Shown piece by piece: positions 32,381-44,127 of a stretch of DNA of 64,000 bases; within the stretch, counting starts at the first letter, position 1, and each line of letters starts with the position of its first letter. This stretch comes from Musa acuminata AAA Group (lineage: Eukaryota; Streptophyta; Magnoliopsida; Zingiberales; Musaceae): NCBI RefSeq assembly GCF_036884655.1, contig NC_088327.1:17501001-17565000 (forward strand), given 5' to 3'. Made by a program: the position numbers and the translations under genes. The notes under the pieces are model-generated. The model worked only from the letters and a program-made list of their open reading frames with translations, was not told the DNA's origin and ran no database searches.

Positions 32381-33659
32381 TATTGAATCTCGGATGTTGA
32401 TGATGAAGTCGATTGATGAGTTAATTGATCTAATCCATATTATTGAGTTAAGTGTGCAGGATTAACTACGATAACTTGAAGACATAAAGCAAGTTTATTG
32501 GAGTCAAGTTCAATGGGTGTTCGAGAGTCCGTCGAAAGTCCGAAGAATCGTCAGAAGTGTTGCCGGAACCAACCGAGAAAGAATCGGGGACATACCCAAG
32601 TTTTCGGAAGTCCGCCGGAAAGATCGTCGGAGGTTCGTGGAGATCACCGAGAAGGTTTGGATACTTTCTAAAGACTTGTTGAACTCGCCACAAGACCGGG
32701 AGCCTGCTGGGAGTCTACCGGAAGAAATCCGAGGGTGTATCGGAAGTCTGCCGGAAATTTATCAAAAAGCTCGCCGGAAGTAAACTCGACGTTGCCAGTT
32801 AAAAATTTGCTTAGGGCTATGTCTTAATTTTGTAGTTTGCATATAATTTGGGTTAAGATTAAGGGTTAATCCTATAACCCAGTTAGGGGCCAATTGGGCC
32901 CGAGTTTAGACTAGTTTGGGCCAAGTTTGGAGCCCAACTGGTGAGCTGGAATAGTCTTTAGACGTTGCAGTGGCACCGCCGGACTGGGTGGTGGCATTAC
33001 ACAGAACCCGAGAGGTCTGGCAGTGGCACCGCTAGTACATTGTCAGTGTCAGACACTAATAGGCGGTGGCACCGCTAGCACCAGGAAACCCAAAAGTAAT
33101 TCAAATTTGGAGCCCAAATTTGAATCCTCTTGGGGCCTATAAATACCCCTCTATTTTTAGCAGAGAACACATCTTTTTTGAGAAGTTAGAAAGTGAGAAA
33201 AAGCTCTAGCAAAGTCTTGTTTTCAATAGCTTAAGTGTTCACCTCCCTCTTTCTCTTTAAAAAAATATGTAAGAGTATGAACCACTTGTTAGAAGGTTGT
33301 AAGAGGGATATTTGGTCCTTCCCCTTCAAAGTGATTTGCTAGTGAAAGTTGGGAGCCTCATCGGAGAAGGCTTCGAAAGTGGATGTAGGTCATTTGACCG
33401 AACCACTATACATCATGGTGTTCCTTGAATGTGTGAGTGTTTAATTTTCTGAATCATTTCTCTATTTAGCTGCAAATCGTTCGGTTTTCATCTCCCTACT
33501 CTTGACTACCTTTACTCAAGCTATTTTAGCTAAGTCATCCTTCGTCGAATCGAAATCTCTACACATTTACGAAATTGATTTCAATCTTACAAGTTTTAAT
33601 CCGCTGCACTAATTCACACCCCCCCCCCCCTCCTCTTTAGTGTTGCTCTGATCCTAATA
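32381..33659 (+). repeat. E10: solo LTR inside E9 5' LTR (1279 bp)
   Basis: A whole Sirevirus LTR, closest to the E3 LTR, with CGGAAG block, palindromes (32955-33080) and TATA box (33138-33145). Both termini have decayed (TATTG... at the start, ...CTAATA at the end, for TG and CA). The flanks are ATAGT and GTAGT, one mismatch from a target duplication. No internal sequence is attached, so it arose by LTR-LTR recombination. Confidence 0.88.
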
Positions 33660-33664
33660 GTAGT

Positions 33665-34547
33665 TAGCATGTAGATTAAGTTAGGAATGGGAGGTGATCC
33701 CATTAACTTAATCTGGGGGCAATTGGGCCCTTGACAGACCCAAATTGGGCCAAATGGATCAGCCTATTCGGACCCAAAATTACTGGCCGGCATTGGCACA
33801 ACCTAGGAGCTCAGTCTCCCAAGAATGTTGGGCGGTGGTACCGCCCTTGTTTGGTGGTGGTACCACCTAAGCTCAGTCTTCAAGCGAAGCTGAGCAATGG
33901 TACCACCCCTGTTAGGTGGTGGTACTGCTTGAGCTCGGTTTCCGAGCAATACCAAGCAGTAGTACCGCCCAGTTATGGTGGTAATACCGCTAGGACCCCA
34001 GAAATCTGGGAGATGACATTTTTTAGCTTTAAATTCAAACTATTGGGGCCTATATAAACCCCACCCTTTCCTGCATGAAAGGGCAATGAAATCTTGATCT
34101 TATTCTGAGAATTTGAGAGCTCAAACGTATTATAAAAGGCCAAAAGTTCTTCTCCCTCTTTTTATCTAAGTTTTGATTATTCAAAAGAGGAGTGAAAATC
34201 TGTAAAAGGAGTAAAGCTGTAAAAGGGTGATTGGCCTTCGCATATTAAAGGAAGGCCTCTAGTAGACGTCGATGACCTCATCGGAGGAGGAAGCCAAAAG
34301 TGGATGTAGGTCAAGATTGACCGAACCACTCTAAATCTCAATTTGCATTTACATTCTGCTCTCTATCTTAACTGCAAACTACCTCCATTGCTTTTCTTCA
34401 ACTGTACTTCGCTTAATCTTAAGTTGAAGAACTTTCTGAAACGGTTTTGTATCGAAAGTGTTTTTATCGTACGAACGTCGTTTTAAATCGTCGAAAGTTT
34501 TCCGCTGCACTAATTCACCCCCCCTCTTAGTGCTCTTGATCCTAACA
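33665..34547 (+). repeat. E9 5' LTR, second part
   Basis: Continues E9 (TAGCATGTAGATTAAGTTAGG, matching 40785), with palindromes (33830-33990), TATATAAA (34051-34058), U5 region and the end TTGATCCTAACA. Confidence 0.88.
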
Positions 34548-34549
34548 AT

Positions 34550-34561
34550 TGATATTAGGGC
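34550..34561 (+). promoter_or_regulatory. E9 primer binding site, decayed
   Basis: TGATATTAGGGC against the usual TGGTATCAGAGC; four differences, mostly transitions. Confidence 0.7.
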
Positions 34562-34597
34562 GGGGTTAACTCTTAATTGGATTAAAACCCAAGAGAG

Positions 34598-35841
34598 ATG
34601 ACATACGCCGGAAACCAAGAGGGCCACTCTATTACACGTCCACCCATGTTCAATGGAATGAATTGGAGAAGAAGACTTTCACTCTTAATGCAAAGGCTAT
34701 GAATGCCTTATTTTGTGCGCTTGATAAAAACGAGTTCAATCATGTTTCGGTTTGTGAAACTACATTTGATATTTGGCACACACTCGAAGTGACTCATGAA
34801 GGCACGAGTAGAGTGAAAGAGTCAAAAATCAATTTTTTAATACATTCTTTTGAACTTTTTTGAATAAAACCGAGCGAGACCATAGGCGACATGTACACCC
34901 ATTTCATGGATGTCGTCAATGGTCCCAAAGGACTCGGTAAAAGTTTTTCAGATTTTAAGCTTGTGAATAAGATTCTAAGATTCCTTCCAAAGAGGTAGGA
35001 CCCTAAAGTCACTGCTATTCAAGAGACTAAAGATTTAAACAACTTCCCTCTTGAAGAATTGATTGGGTCATTAATGACCTATGAAATAACTTGCAAAGCT
35101 CATGAAGAGCAAGAAGACATCCTTCCAAAGAAAAAGAAGGATATGATACTTAGAACTTTAGAAGACCACTTGAGAGAAAACTCAAGTGATGAGGACTATG
35201 ACGATGACTTGGCACTTCTAACAAGAAATTTTAAAAAAATTATTAAAAGAAACAAGTTTAAATATGACACAAAATAAATTTGAACCCAAGAAAACCAAGT
35301 TATTTGCTACGAATGCAAGAAGCCAAGACACTACAAAAGTGATTGTCCCCAAGCCAAGAAGAGAACACCAAAGAAGAAGGTGCTCAAAGCAACGAGGGAT
35401 GACACAAGTATGTCCAAAGAAAAGGAGTCCAACACCGAGCAAGTTGCTCACTACGCCCTAATGGCCATCGAAGAGGAGGTAACGAATTTAATTGATGTAG
35501 ATTTATCATTTGATGAACTATTAAATGCTTTCCATGACTTATTTGATAAATGTAAAATAATTAGTAGAAAATATAAATTATTAAAAAAGGAGCATGATAG
35601 TCTTATTAGTAATTTCAATAAATTAAAAACCGAATATCATAATAGTTTAGCTCCATGTATAAAATGTCATGATCTAGAAACTCTCCAAAAGGAGAACTTG
35701 CTACTTAAGGACACCTTGAAGAAATTTGAGATTGGTAGCAAATCTTTGAATATGATCCTTACAAATAAGGGTCACATTCCTAAAAGAAGTGGAATCAGAT
35801 TTGTGAGAAGTCCTCATCAAAAATCCAACCACCTTCATTAA
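34598..35841 (+). pseudogene. gag: E9 gag
   Basis: Opens MTYAGNQEGHSITRPPMFNG and then loses about 115 bp at 34653-34660, where the two edges share TGG, shifting the frame. The core follows (CETTFDIWHTLEVTHEGTS), with stops at an Arg (CGA to TGA, about 34861) and a Trp (TGG to TAG, about 34997). The knuckle CYECKKPRHYKSDC at about 35300-35345 keeps all four metal ligands, but in another frame. The coiled-coil-like part (LLKKEHDSLISNFNKLKTEY) ends at 35841. Structure as in E6 and E15. Confidence 0.88.
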
Positions 35842-36061
35842 AGGTCCTATCTTACATGTTCATCACCAAAGCAAATGCAACTTTTGTTGCAAACATTGAC
35901 ATAGAACTTATCATTGTCCATTCAAGAAAGTTAGTCCAAACAAACTAATTTGGGTTCCTAAAGGAACCATGATAAATTCTATGAAACATAATAAATAATT
36001 TAGATCAGTTTTTGAGGCACCCAAAAGTAAATGGGTACCTAAAAATCATCTTTTCTTGTAG

Positions 36062-36830
36062 AAACATACATCATCACAAGCTACGAGCAAGAGATGGTAC
36101 CTCGATAGTGGATGCTCAAGGCATATGACCAGAGATCCATCTCAATTCTCTAAGCTCACTAGCATAGACAAAGGCTATGTCACCTTCGGAGATAACAAGG
36201 GTAAAATCATTGGCAAAAGAACCATAAGTAACAAATCCAACTTCTTTATTGAAGATGTTTTGTTAGTTGATTGTTTAAAACATAACCTCTTAAGCATTAG
36301 TCAACTATGTGATAAAGGATATATTGTCAAATTTGAATCTACTGCTTGGATCATTGAAAAACCAAACAAAAACACATCTATGATTGCATTAAAACAAAAT
36401 AACGTATATACTATTGACATCAATGATCTTTGTAATGAAATGTGTTTCTCGGTTTTGAATGAGGATGCTTGGCTTTGGCATAGGAGATTGGGTTATGGTA
36501 GCATGAAACTAATCACTCAAATATCATCCAAAAAACTTGTTAGAGGAATTCCTCATATCAAGTTCATCAAAGATAATATGTGTGATGCTTGTCAATTGGG
36601 AAAACAAATTAAGGGTAGTTTCAAATCTAAAAATCAAATAAGCACCTGTAGGCCCTTGCAATTGATCCATATGGATTTGTTCGGACCAATCTCTACATCA
36701 AGCCTAAGAGATAGCAAATACGCCTTTGTTATTGTAGATGACTATAGTAGATACACATGGACTTATTTCTTGAAACACAAAAATGAATGCTTTAGATATT
36801 TCACCAAGTTTTGTAAAACAAAATGAAAAG
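36062..36830 (+). pseudogene. E9 protease and integrase N-terminus
   Basis: The protease active site reads RWYLDSGCSRHMT at about 36092, then GKIIGKRTI, VLLVDCLKHNLLSISQLC. Integrase begins with the zinc domain (AWLWHRRLGYGSMK ... CDACQLGKQIKGSF) and the first catalytic Asp (IHMDLFGPIS), then FVIVDDYSRYTWTYFL. The frame is lost at about 36816 by a small deletion in TTTTGTAAAACAAAATG. Text upstream (35842-36061) carries a second, broken knuckle (KCNFCCK) and the linker LIWVPKGT. Confidence 0.9.
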
Positions 36831-37895
36831 GGTTCTATGATTTCATCAATTAGAAGTGATCATGGTGGTAAAATTCAAAACCATGATTTCCAAGAATTTT
36901 GTGAATTTAATAGATATAATCACAACTTCTCTACTCCAAGAAATCCTCAACAAAATGAAGTAGTAGAAAGAAAAAATAGAAATTTACAAGAAATGACGAG
37001 AACCATATTGAATGAACATAGCCTACCCAAATATTTTTGGGCCGAAGTCATAAACACTGCATCCTATATTTTGAATAGAGTTCTAGTAAGACACTTACTC
37101 ACCAAAACTCCCTATGAGTTGTGGAACAATAAAAAACCCAATGTTTCATATTTTAAAGTTTTTGGGTGTAAGTGTTTTATCTTAAATGAAAAAGATGCCT
37201 TAGGAAAATTTGATGCTAAATTCGATGAAGGAATTTTTCTTGGTTATTCTTCGATTTTTAAAGCTTTTCATATCTTCAATAAAAGAACTTTAATTATAGA
37301 TGAATCCATTTATGTTGTTTTCAATGAGATTTTCGAAATCAAGAAAAATGATTTTGATGATGATCTTAATTTCGATTCTTTGAATTTAAATGAAACCCCT
37401 TCTCCAACTAGCAACTTGGATGCATCCACTTCCAAAACATCCTTACCCAAGGATTGGAAGTATGCAGATGCTCATCCTAAGGAGCTAATCCTAGGAGACA
37501 CATCTAAGGGGATTCAAACACATTCTTCTCTTAAAAATTTTTGTGTCAATGCCGCTTTTCTCTCCCAAATTGAACCTAAATGTATTGATGAAGCCATGAA
37601 AGATGATTCATGGATTATCGCAATGCAAAATGAGTTAAATCAATTTGAGAGAAATGAGGTGTGGAAGCTTATTCCTAGACTAAATGACCATTTAGTTATT
37701 GGTACTAAATGGGTCTTTAGAAACAAGCAAGATGAATATTGTATCATAGTTAGAAACAAGGCTAGATTAGTGGCCAAAGGTTTCAACCAAGAAGAAAGTA
37801 TCGATTACGAAGAAACCTTCGCTCCTATGGCTCGATTAGAAGCCATAAGGATGCTCCTTGCCTATGCTAGTAATAATAATTTTAAGTTATTTTAA
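36831..37895 (+). pseudogene. E9 integrase core to RT N-terminus
   Basis: Continues in a new phase with the second Asp (SIRSDHGGKIQ) and catalytic Glu (NEVVERKNRNLQEMTRTIL), the integrase C-terminal text (NKKPNVSYFKVFGCKCFI), the acidic linker, then RT from GTKWVFRNKQDEYCI to ARLEAIRMLLAYASNNN. It ends at TAA 37893-37895, where relatives have CAA in [12 protein letters not shown]. Confidence 0.9.
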
Positions 37896-39104
37896 ATGGA
37901 TGTTAAAAGCGCTTTTCTGAATGGCTTTATTTCCGAAGAAGTTTATGTTGAACAACCTCCCGGATTTGAAAATAATAGCCTCCCTAATCATGTATTTAAA
38001 TTAACTAAAGCTCTCTATGGTTTAAAATAAGCCTAAAGGGCTTGGTATGAGAGACTTAGTTCTTTTCTTATTGAAAATAATTTCACAAATGGCAAGGTCG
38101 ATACTACATTGTTTATCAAAAATTTTGAAAATAATTTTTTCATTGTTCAGATTTATGTTGATGATATTATCTTCAGTTCTACGAATGAATCTCTTTGTGA
38201 ATCTTTTGCTAAAACTATGAATCTCGAATTTGAAATGAGTTTGATGGGAGAATTAATCTTCTTTTTAGGTTTACAAATTAAGCAACTAAGCAATGACATC
38301 TTTATTAGTCAAACTAAATATACTTTAGATTTGCTAAAAAGATTTAATATGGATAGCTCAAAAGCTATCAACACTCCTTTGAGCACCTCCACTAAGTTAG
38401 AAGTTGATGAAAGTGGAGAAAGCTTCGATCAAAAAACTTATAGGGGTATGATAGAAAGTTTACTTTACCTCACTACAACTAGACCAGATATTATGTTCAG
38501 TGTAGGACTTTGTGCTAGGTTTCAATCGAACCCTAAGATATCTCATCTCAAAGTAGTTAAAAGAATACTTAGATATCTTAAAGGTACCACAAATATAGGA
38601 TTATGGTATCCAAAAACTAAGAATTTTGAGTTAATTGCTTATGCTGATGCGGATTTTGCTGGGTGTAGACTAGATAGAAAAAGCACATCAGAAACATGTC
38701 AATTTTTAGGACATGCCCTTGTCTCCTGGTCATCTAAGAAACAAAACTCGGTTGCACTATCAACAACCGAAGCTGAGTATATTGCAGCTAGTGCATGCTG
38801 TGCACAAGTTGTATGGATGAAAAACACCTCAGAAGATTATAAAATTTATCTTAAAAATATTCCCATTAAATGTGATAACACAAGTGCAATATGTTTAACA
38901 AAGAATCTCATTCAACACTCAAGAACAAAACATATTGATATAAGATATCACTTTATACGAGATCATGTCACTAATCATGATGTAATTATAGAGTTCATTG
39001 ATACTAAACATCAACTAGCTAATATTTTTACAAAGCCTCTAAGTGAAGAACAATTTGATTTCATTAAAAGAGAATTAGGAATGTTGATGTGTCCGAATGC
39101 ATGA
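37896..39104 (+). pseudogene. E9 RT catalytic part and RNase H
   Basis: [15 protein letters not shown], then two stops at 38028-38036 (relatives KQAPRAW), then an open frame of 331 codons from 38109: active site YVDDIIFSSTNES, GELIFFLGLQIKQL, RPDIMFSVGLCARFQ, and RNase H with YADADFAGCRLDRKSTS, STTEAEYIAASACC, IKCDNTSAICL and DIRYHFIRDHV. Stops as GMLMCPNA* at 39104. Confidence 0.92.
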
Positions 39105-40389
39105 ACTCATTTTTCTGACTTTCTTAATCCATTCACTTAATTGCTATAATGAGAATTTTACACTATTACATGCCTTAATAACATATTAGAAATTATGTGT
39201 TTTGGATGCAAAATTTTCCATGATCATGAGCATGTTCTATCTTCATGATTGTGTTTGAAATTCTATAGCAAAACCATGTCCGAATGCATGAAAGTGTTAA
39301 ATTTTATTTTCGGATTTTCTTGATCCTAACATGATTTAGTATTTCTCTTCCGGACTTAATGTAGTTTTCATAAGCATATGTCATATTGAGTTTGTTTCAT
39401 ATCATTGACATATGGAATCAATTAACAAATGCATCTCTCATGTGAAAAATATTTTTTCGAGAAATGGATTTGATGAAATGATTCCTTCTTATGAATTCCT
39501 TCTTGAAAAAGGAAGATCTTTTTTAACACCTGTAAGGATTTAATTCACATACATATCTTGATCCTTGAAAAATGAAGAATAATTTAATCTCTTATCGATT
39601 TTAACTTCATTCAAGTAAGTTCACAAATGGCTTTCCTCCTTCATGCAAAAAGATAATGACAAATAAAAAGGAAGAAGTAATGAAAGTTATCTCCATGTCA
39701 TGTTTTCCTTGAGATATTTGTATAATTGGTATCCTATCACTCATTATTAAAAAATGACATGAATCATTACTGTACTTATGCTTAAAGTTTACTTAAATAG
39801 CTCTCCTTTTTGTTGATGACAAAGGGGGAGAAATACATGGTAAATTGATGATAGAATTGCTATGAGTGCCATATTTGAATTATATTAAGATATCAAAAGC
39901 TTGCATCGAAATATATGATAAATTGGTGATAGAATTGCTATGATTGCCATATTTACACTATGCCATATTTAAGATATCTAGAGCTTACATCGTAATTTTA
40001 CAAATTGATATCTTGTCATGTAATCAAATGCTATGATTGCTAAATACTTGAAATATTTGTATTATGTTAAGATATCAAGAACTTACATCGTAATTTTACA
40101 TATTGATATTTTATCATATGATGAATTGCTACGATTACTATCTTTCACATTTGAAATGTAAAACCTAAAAATGGATGTCAAGCCTTGACATCATTTTCAG
40201 AGAGATATATCATGATAGGAATCATGATGGGAGTATTGATAAGGTTAAAAGATCTTAACTTATCAATATGTCTCTTGAATTTAAAGGCTTTGAATTCAAG
40301 AATGACTTATCTCAAGTATGGCATATAAATAGGGTGAGTTAAGGTTAACTCCGTTATCAATAGATTATCATCATCAAAAAGGGGGAGAT
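39105..40389 (+). other. E9 3' untranslated region
   Basis: No gene seen. Includes the hairpin purine tract (39800-39836), short repeats of a unit containing AATTGCTATGATTGCCATATTT and TATTAAGATATC (39840-40140), the GAGTTAAGGTTAACTC hairpin (40336-40351) and the polypurine tract AAAAAGGGGGAGAT (40376-40389). Confidence 0.75.
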
Positions 40390-41652
40390 TGTTGAATCTC
40401 AGATTTTGATGATGAAATCAATTATCATTTGTTATCTAATCCATATGTTAAGATAAGTGTATAGGATTAACTACGATGGAAGTAAGACATGCAGTAGGAG
40501 TTGTGCCAGAGTCAAGTCCAAGATCACGTTGGGGGTTCGAGAGTTCGACAGAAGTCCGGACGGTCGTCAGAGGTTCTGCGGAAATAAATCTAAGAAGTCC
40601 AAGAGCTTCCCAAAGAAGCTCGTCGGAACTCGCCAAGTGGATCGTCGCAAGTCTAGGAGTTTGCCGGAAGTCCGCTGAAGCATCGACGAGGGTTCGTCGG
40701 ATGTTCATCGGAAGTTCGCCGGAAGCTCGCCGAAAGAAACGATTGACGCACCGGAGCAAGTTGTAGTATTAATGTCTTAAATATCATAGTTAGCATTTAG
40801 ATTAAGTTAGGAATAGGCAACTAGGCCCTTGACAGACCAAAATTGGGTTGAATAGATCAGCCCATTCGGACCCAGAATTCCTGGCCGACGGTGGCACCGC
40901 CTAGGAGCTCAGTCTCCTAGGAATGCTAGGTGGTGGTACCGCCCCTATCAGGCGGTGCTACTACCTGAGCTCGATCTCCGAGTGAAGCTGAGCGGTGGTA
41001 CCGCCTGAGCTCGGTCTTCGAGCAATGCCAGGCAGTAGTACTACCCAGTTATGGCGTTAGTACCGCTAGGACCCCAGAAATCCAAGATATGACATTTTTT
41101 AGCTCCAAATTCGAACTAGTTGGGGCCTATATAAACCCCACCCTTTCCTACATAAAAGGACATTGAAATCTTAATCTTATTCTGAGAATTTGAGAGCTCA
41201 AAAGTGTTGTAAAAGGCCAAAAGTTCTTGTCCCTCTTTTCATCTAAGTTTTGATCATTCAAGAGAGGAGTAAAAATCTGTATGGGTTGTCTCCTAAGCCC
41301 GTCAAAAGGAGTAAAGCTGTAAAAGGGTGGTTGGCCTTCGCCTATTGAAGGAAGGCCTCTAGTGGACATCGGTGACCTCATCGGAGGAGGAAGCCAAAAG
41401 TGGATGTAGGTCAAGATGGACCGAACCACTCTAAATCTTGGTTTGCAGTTACATTCTGCTCTCTATCTTAACTACAAACTGCCTCCATTGCTTTTCTTCA
41501 ACTATACTTCGCTTAATCTTAAGTTGAAGAACTTTCTGAAATGGTTTTTCATCAAAAGTGTTTTTATCGTATGAACATCGTTTTAAATCGTCGAAAGGTT
41601 TTTGTTGCACTAATTCACACCCCCCCCTCTCTTAGTGTTCTTGATCCTAACA
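40390..41652 (+). repeat. E9 3' LTR (1263 bp)
   Basis: TGTTGAATCTCAGATTTTGA to CTTGATCCTAACA. CGGAAG block 40540-40740, palindromes 40885-41070, TATATAAA 41128-41135, U5 hairpin 41400-41429. Confidence 0.93.
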
Positions 41653-41657
41653 TACCG

Positions 41658-41704
41658 TTGTACTAATTCACCCCCCCCTCTTAGTGCCGACTCTTTTCCT
41701 AATA
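41658..41704 (+). repeat. E8 5' LTR, end
   Basis: TTGTACTAATTCACCCC through TTTTCCTAATA, the last 47 bp of the E8 5' LTR, with the terminal CA decayed to TA. Confidence 0.88.
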
Positions 41705-41706
41705 AT

Positions 41707-41718
41707 TGGTATCAAAGC
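41707..41718 (+). promoter_or_regulatory. E8 primer binding site
   Basis: TGGTATCAAAGC, one G to A change from the initiator-Met match. Confidence 0.85.
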
Positions 41719-41753
41719 CTCGTATTTCTTATTTAGTTTAACACTCAAGAGAA

Positions 41754-42707
41754 ATGACTCTTTTTGGCTTTCAAGAGGGTCACTCTCTCGTTCGTCCTCC
41801 CTTTTTCAATGGGATAAACTACACATATTGGAAAACACGAATGAGAGTTTTCTTGCTTTTTTTGGATTTGAACTTATGAAACATTATTGAAAATAGTTTT
41901 CGAATGTCTTCTCTTTCAATGAATCATTGGAATGATTTAGAGAAGAAGACATTTTCCTTAAATGCTAGAGCTATGAACGCTCTATTTTGCGCTTTGGATA
42001 AAACTAAGTTTAATTGGGTTTCTACTTGCGAAATGGCTTTCGATATATGGCACACTCTCAAAATCACACACGAAGGCACTAATAGAGTAAAAGATTCTAA
42101 AATAAATCTTTTAATGCATGATTTTGAACTATTTCGAATGAAGCCAAGTGAAACCATTGGAGACATGTACACTTGTTTTACGGATGTCGTTAATGGTTTA
42201 AAAGCTCTTAGCAATGCTTTTCTAATTTTGAACTCGTTAACAAGATTTTATGATCACTTTCTAAAAATTAGGATTCGAAAATAATGGCTATTCAAGAATA
42301 AAAAAGTTTGAATACTTTTTTTGATCAAAGAACTTATCGGATCTCTAATGACCTATGAAATGATGTGCAATGCATGTGAAGAACTTGAGAACCACCTTTC
42401 AAAGAACAGGAAGGATTTCAGACTAAGAACAATTGAAGACCACTCGAGCATAAGCCCAAGTGATGGTGAACTTGAACTCATCACTATGAAATTTAAAAAG
42501 TTCATGAAACAAAAATTAAAGAACAAAAAGAACGCAACTACTTGCTATGAACGCAAGAAGAGGGAAGAACTTTGGGATGAATCGAGCTTCTCTGAAAACG
42601 AGGAGAAAATCAACAAAGGCGAAGTGGGAAACTATGCCTTAACGACTTTCTACAATTATGTAAACAACTCAAACGAAACTCCCTTAGTTTACTTTGAAAT
42701 TACTTGA
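41754..42707 (+). pseudogene. gag: E8 gag, zinc knuckle absent
   Basis: Best preserved gag of the gag-only family. Starts MTLFGFQEGHSLVRPPFFNG with ATG intact; a TGG to TGA stop follows at about 41877; the next part is open (MAFDIWHTLKITHEGTNR, ETIGDMYTCFTDVVNGLKAL) until a frameshift near 42222. The C-terminal part is open from 42321: DFRLRTIEDHSSI, then SPSDGELELITMKFKKFMKQ, TCYERKKREELWDESSFSEN, and ends TPLVYFEIT*. Autonomous copies have CYECKK..H....C at this place, so two of three Cys and the His are gone. The stop matches E4 and E7. Confidence 0.87.
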
Positions 42708-44127
42708 TGTTCTTCATGAGTTATTTTTAATTTAGTTTAAAAAAATTATATAAATTTCTTTTTAAAAATTACATGTTTAATAATATAATGAAAATGCAAA
42801 AATTGGGATCATGCTAGTAATTTTGAAAATGATAATAAAAATTACATATTTTATGTTAAAAGAATAAAATATTAGATTGAAACCTAATAATAATCCTATG
42901 TATGTTTTTCAAGAAAAAATAATGTGTATTTTCGATTTTGATTAAAATCATGCTTGATGTTTTAATGATGCAATAATGCAATAAAATATCAAATATAAAT
43001 CTAATGCTTGTACACTTAACAAGATTAATCATATTGTATCTCAATTCTAATTAAAGATGCTCTATGATTAATGAAATCAAGTTTCATTTGAAGTAATGAT
43101 TTGATATCATACTCAATAAGTTTATGTTTCGAATTTATGCATGATGATTCTTGAGATTTATGGATTATCGATTTTTACAATAATGAATATGGCCTTTTCA
43201 GTTTTAAACTATGATGTATGTTTTCATACGAAAAACTTGATCATGCTTATATGAAATCAATCACTTAAAATGAAATACATAAAATGGAAAATATATTATC
43301 ATTGGAATTAAAATGATGAATCAAATCTCTTGTTTAAAGAAGCCTTATGTTTAATGTGTTATACTTTTTTGGTCTTGATGGTTTTTATGACAAAATCTAC
43401 TTTTCGATCTTAAACGATGTTGCATGCTTTAACTTGGCACAAAAACTTGGGCATGCTTGTGAGAAATAAATCAAATAAAAAAAAGGGGAAGGAAAACATT
43501 TTTCTTCAAGAATTTCTCAATCTGTACTTTATCGATCTTTCAAAAAAGGGATATCAATGAATATATGTTTGTTATTTTTTTTGAATCTCTTGAAAATGAT
43601 TTTGACTTGATGATTTGAATTTGAATGAGCTTTATCTTGATTTTTTGAGATTTATAACTTGAGATTTCTTATGCATGAATCAAGATATTGTATCATTTGA
43701 TCTCTTATGTTTCTTTTTGTTATTTATAAAAAGAAGAGATTTATTGAAATAAATCATGTCTTATTACATTCATGAAAAATTGAGACATTATGCATGAATC
43801 GAGTTCTCATGAGAATTTATTTACGTTGTCTTCATTGAATTTTCTTGAAAAGATGTTGATAATTTTGACAATATGAATTTGAATAAGTTTTATCAAAATC
43901 ATGATCTTGGTTTATTGGAATTACTTGAGATATTTTTTAATCAAGATCTCTTCTTTGTACTCCTATGATTTTTCTTGATTTTTATTTAAAAAAGAGATTT
44001 ACTATATGAATCATGTCTTTTGGTATTTAAGTGGTCTTATCTTTGATTACATGATTTCTTCGTATTATGGCATGAATGCCTTGAAATGATTGAAATATTT
44101 TACACCATTATGTTCTTCCCTTATTCG
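42708..44127 (+). other. E8 untranslated region, first part
   Basis: No gene seen; AT-rich blocks shared with E4 and E7 (TTGAATTTGAATGAGCTTTA and others). Interrupted at 44128 by a reversed solo LTR. Confidence 0.7.

Larger units (their letters stand above)
31960..41652 (+). mobile_element. E9: gag-pol Sirevirus, complete structure
   Basis: Perfect target duplication TACCG (31955-31959 and 41653-41657). LTRs at 31960-34547 (interrupted by E10) and 40390-41652, a decayed primer site, gag, protease, integrase, RT/RNase H, purine tracts. About 8.4 kb without E10. This is the best preserved gag-pol Sirevirus here and a model for the partner that could have mobilised E4, E7 and E8. Gag has a deletion and pol has a frameshift and stops, so it is dead. 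Confidence 0.94.
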
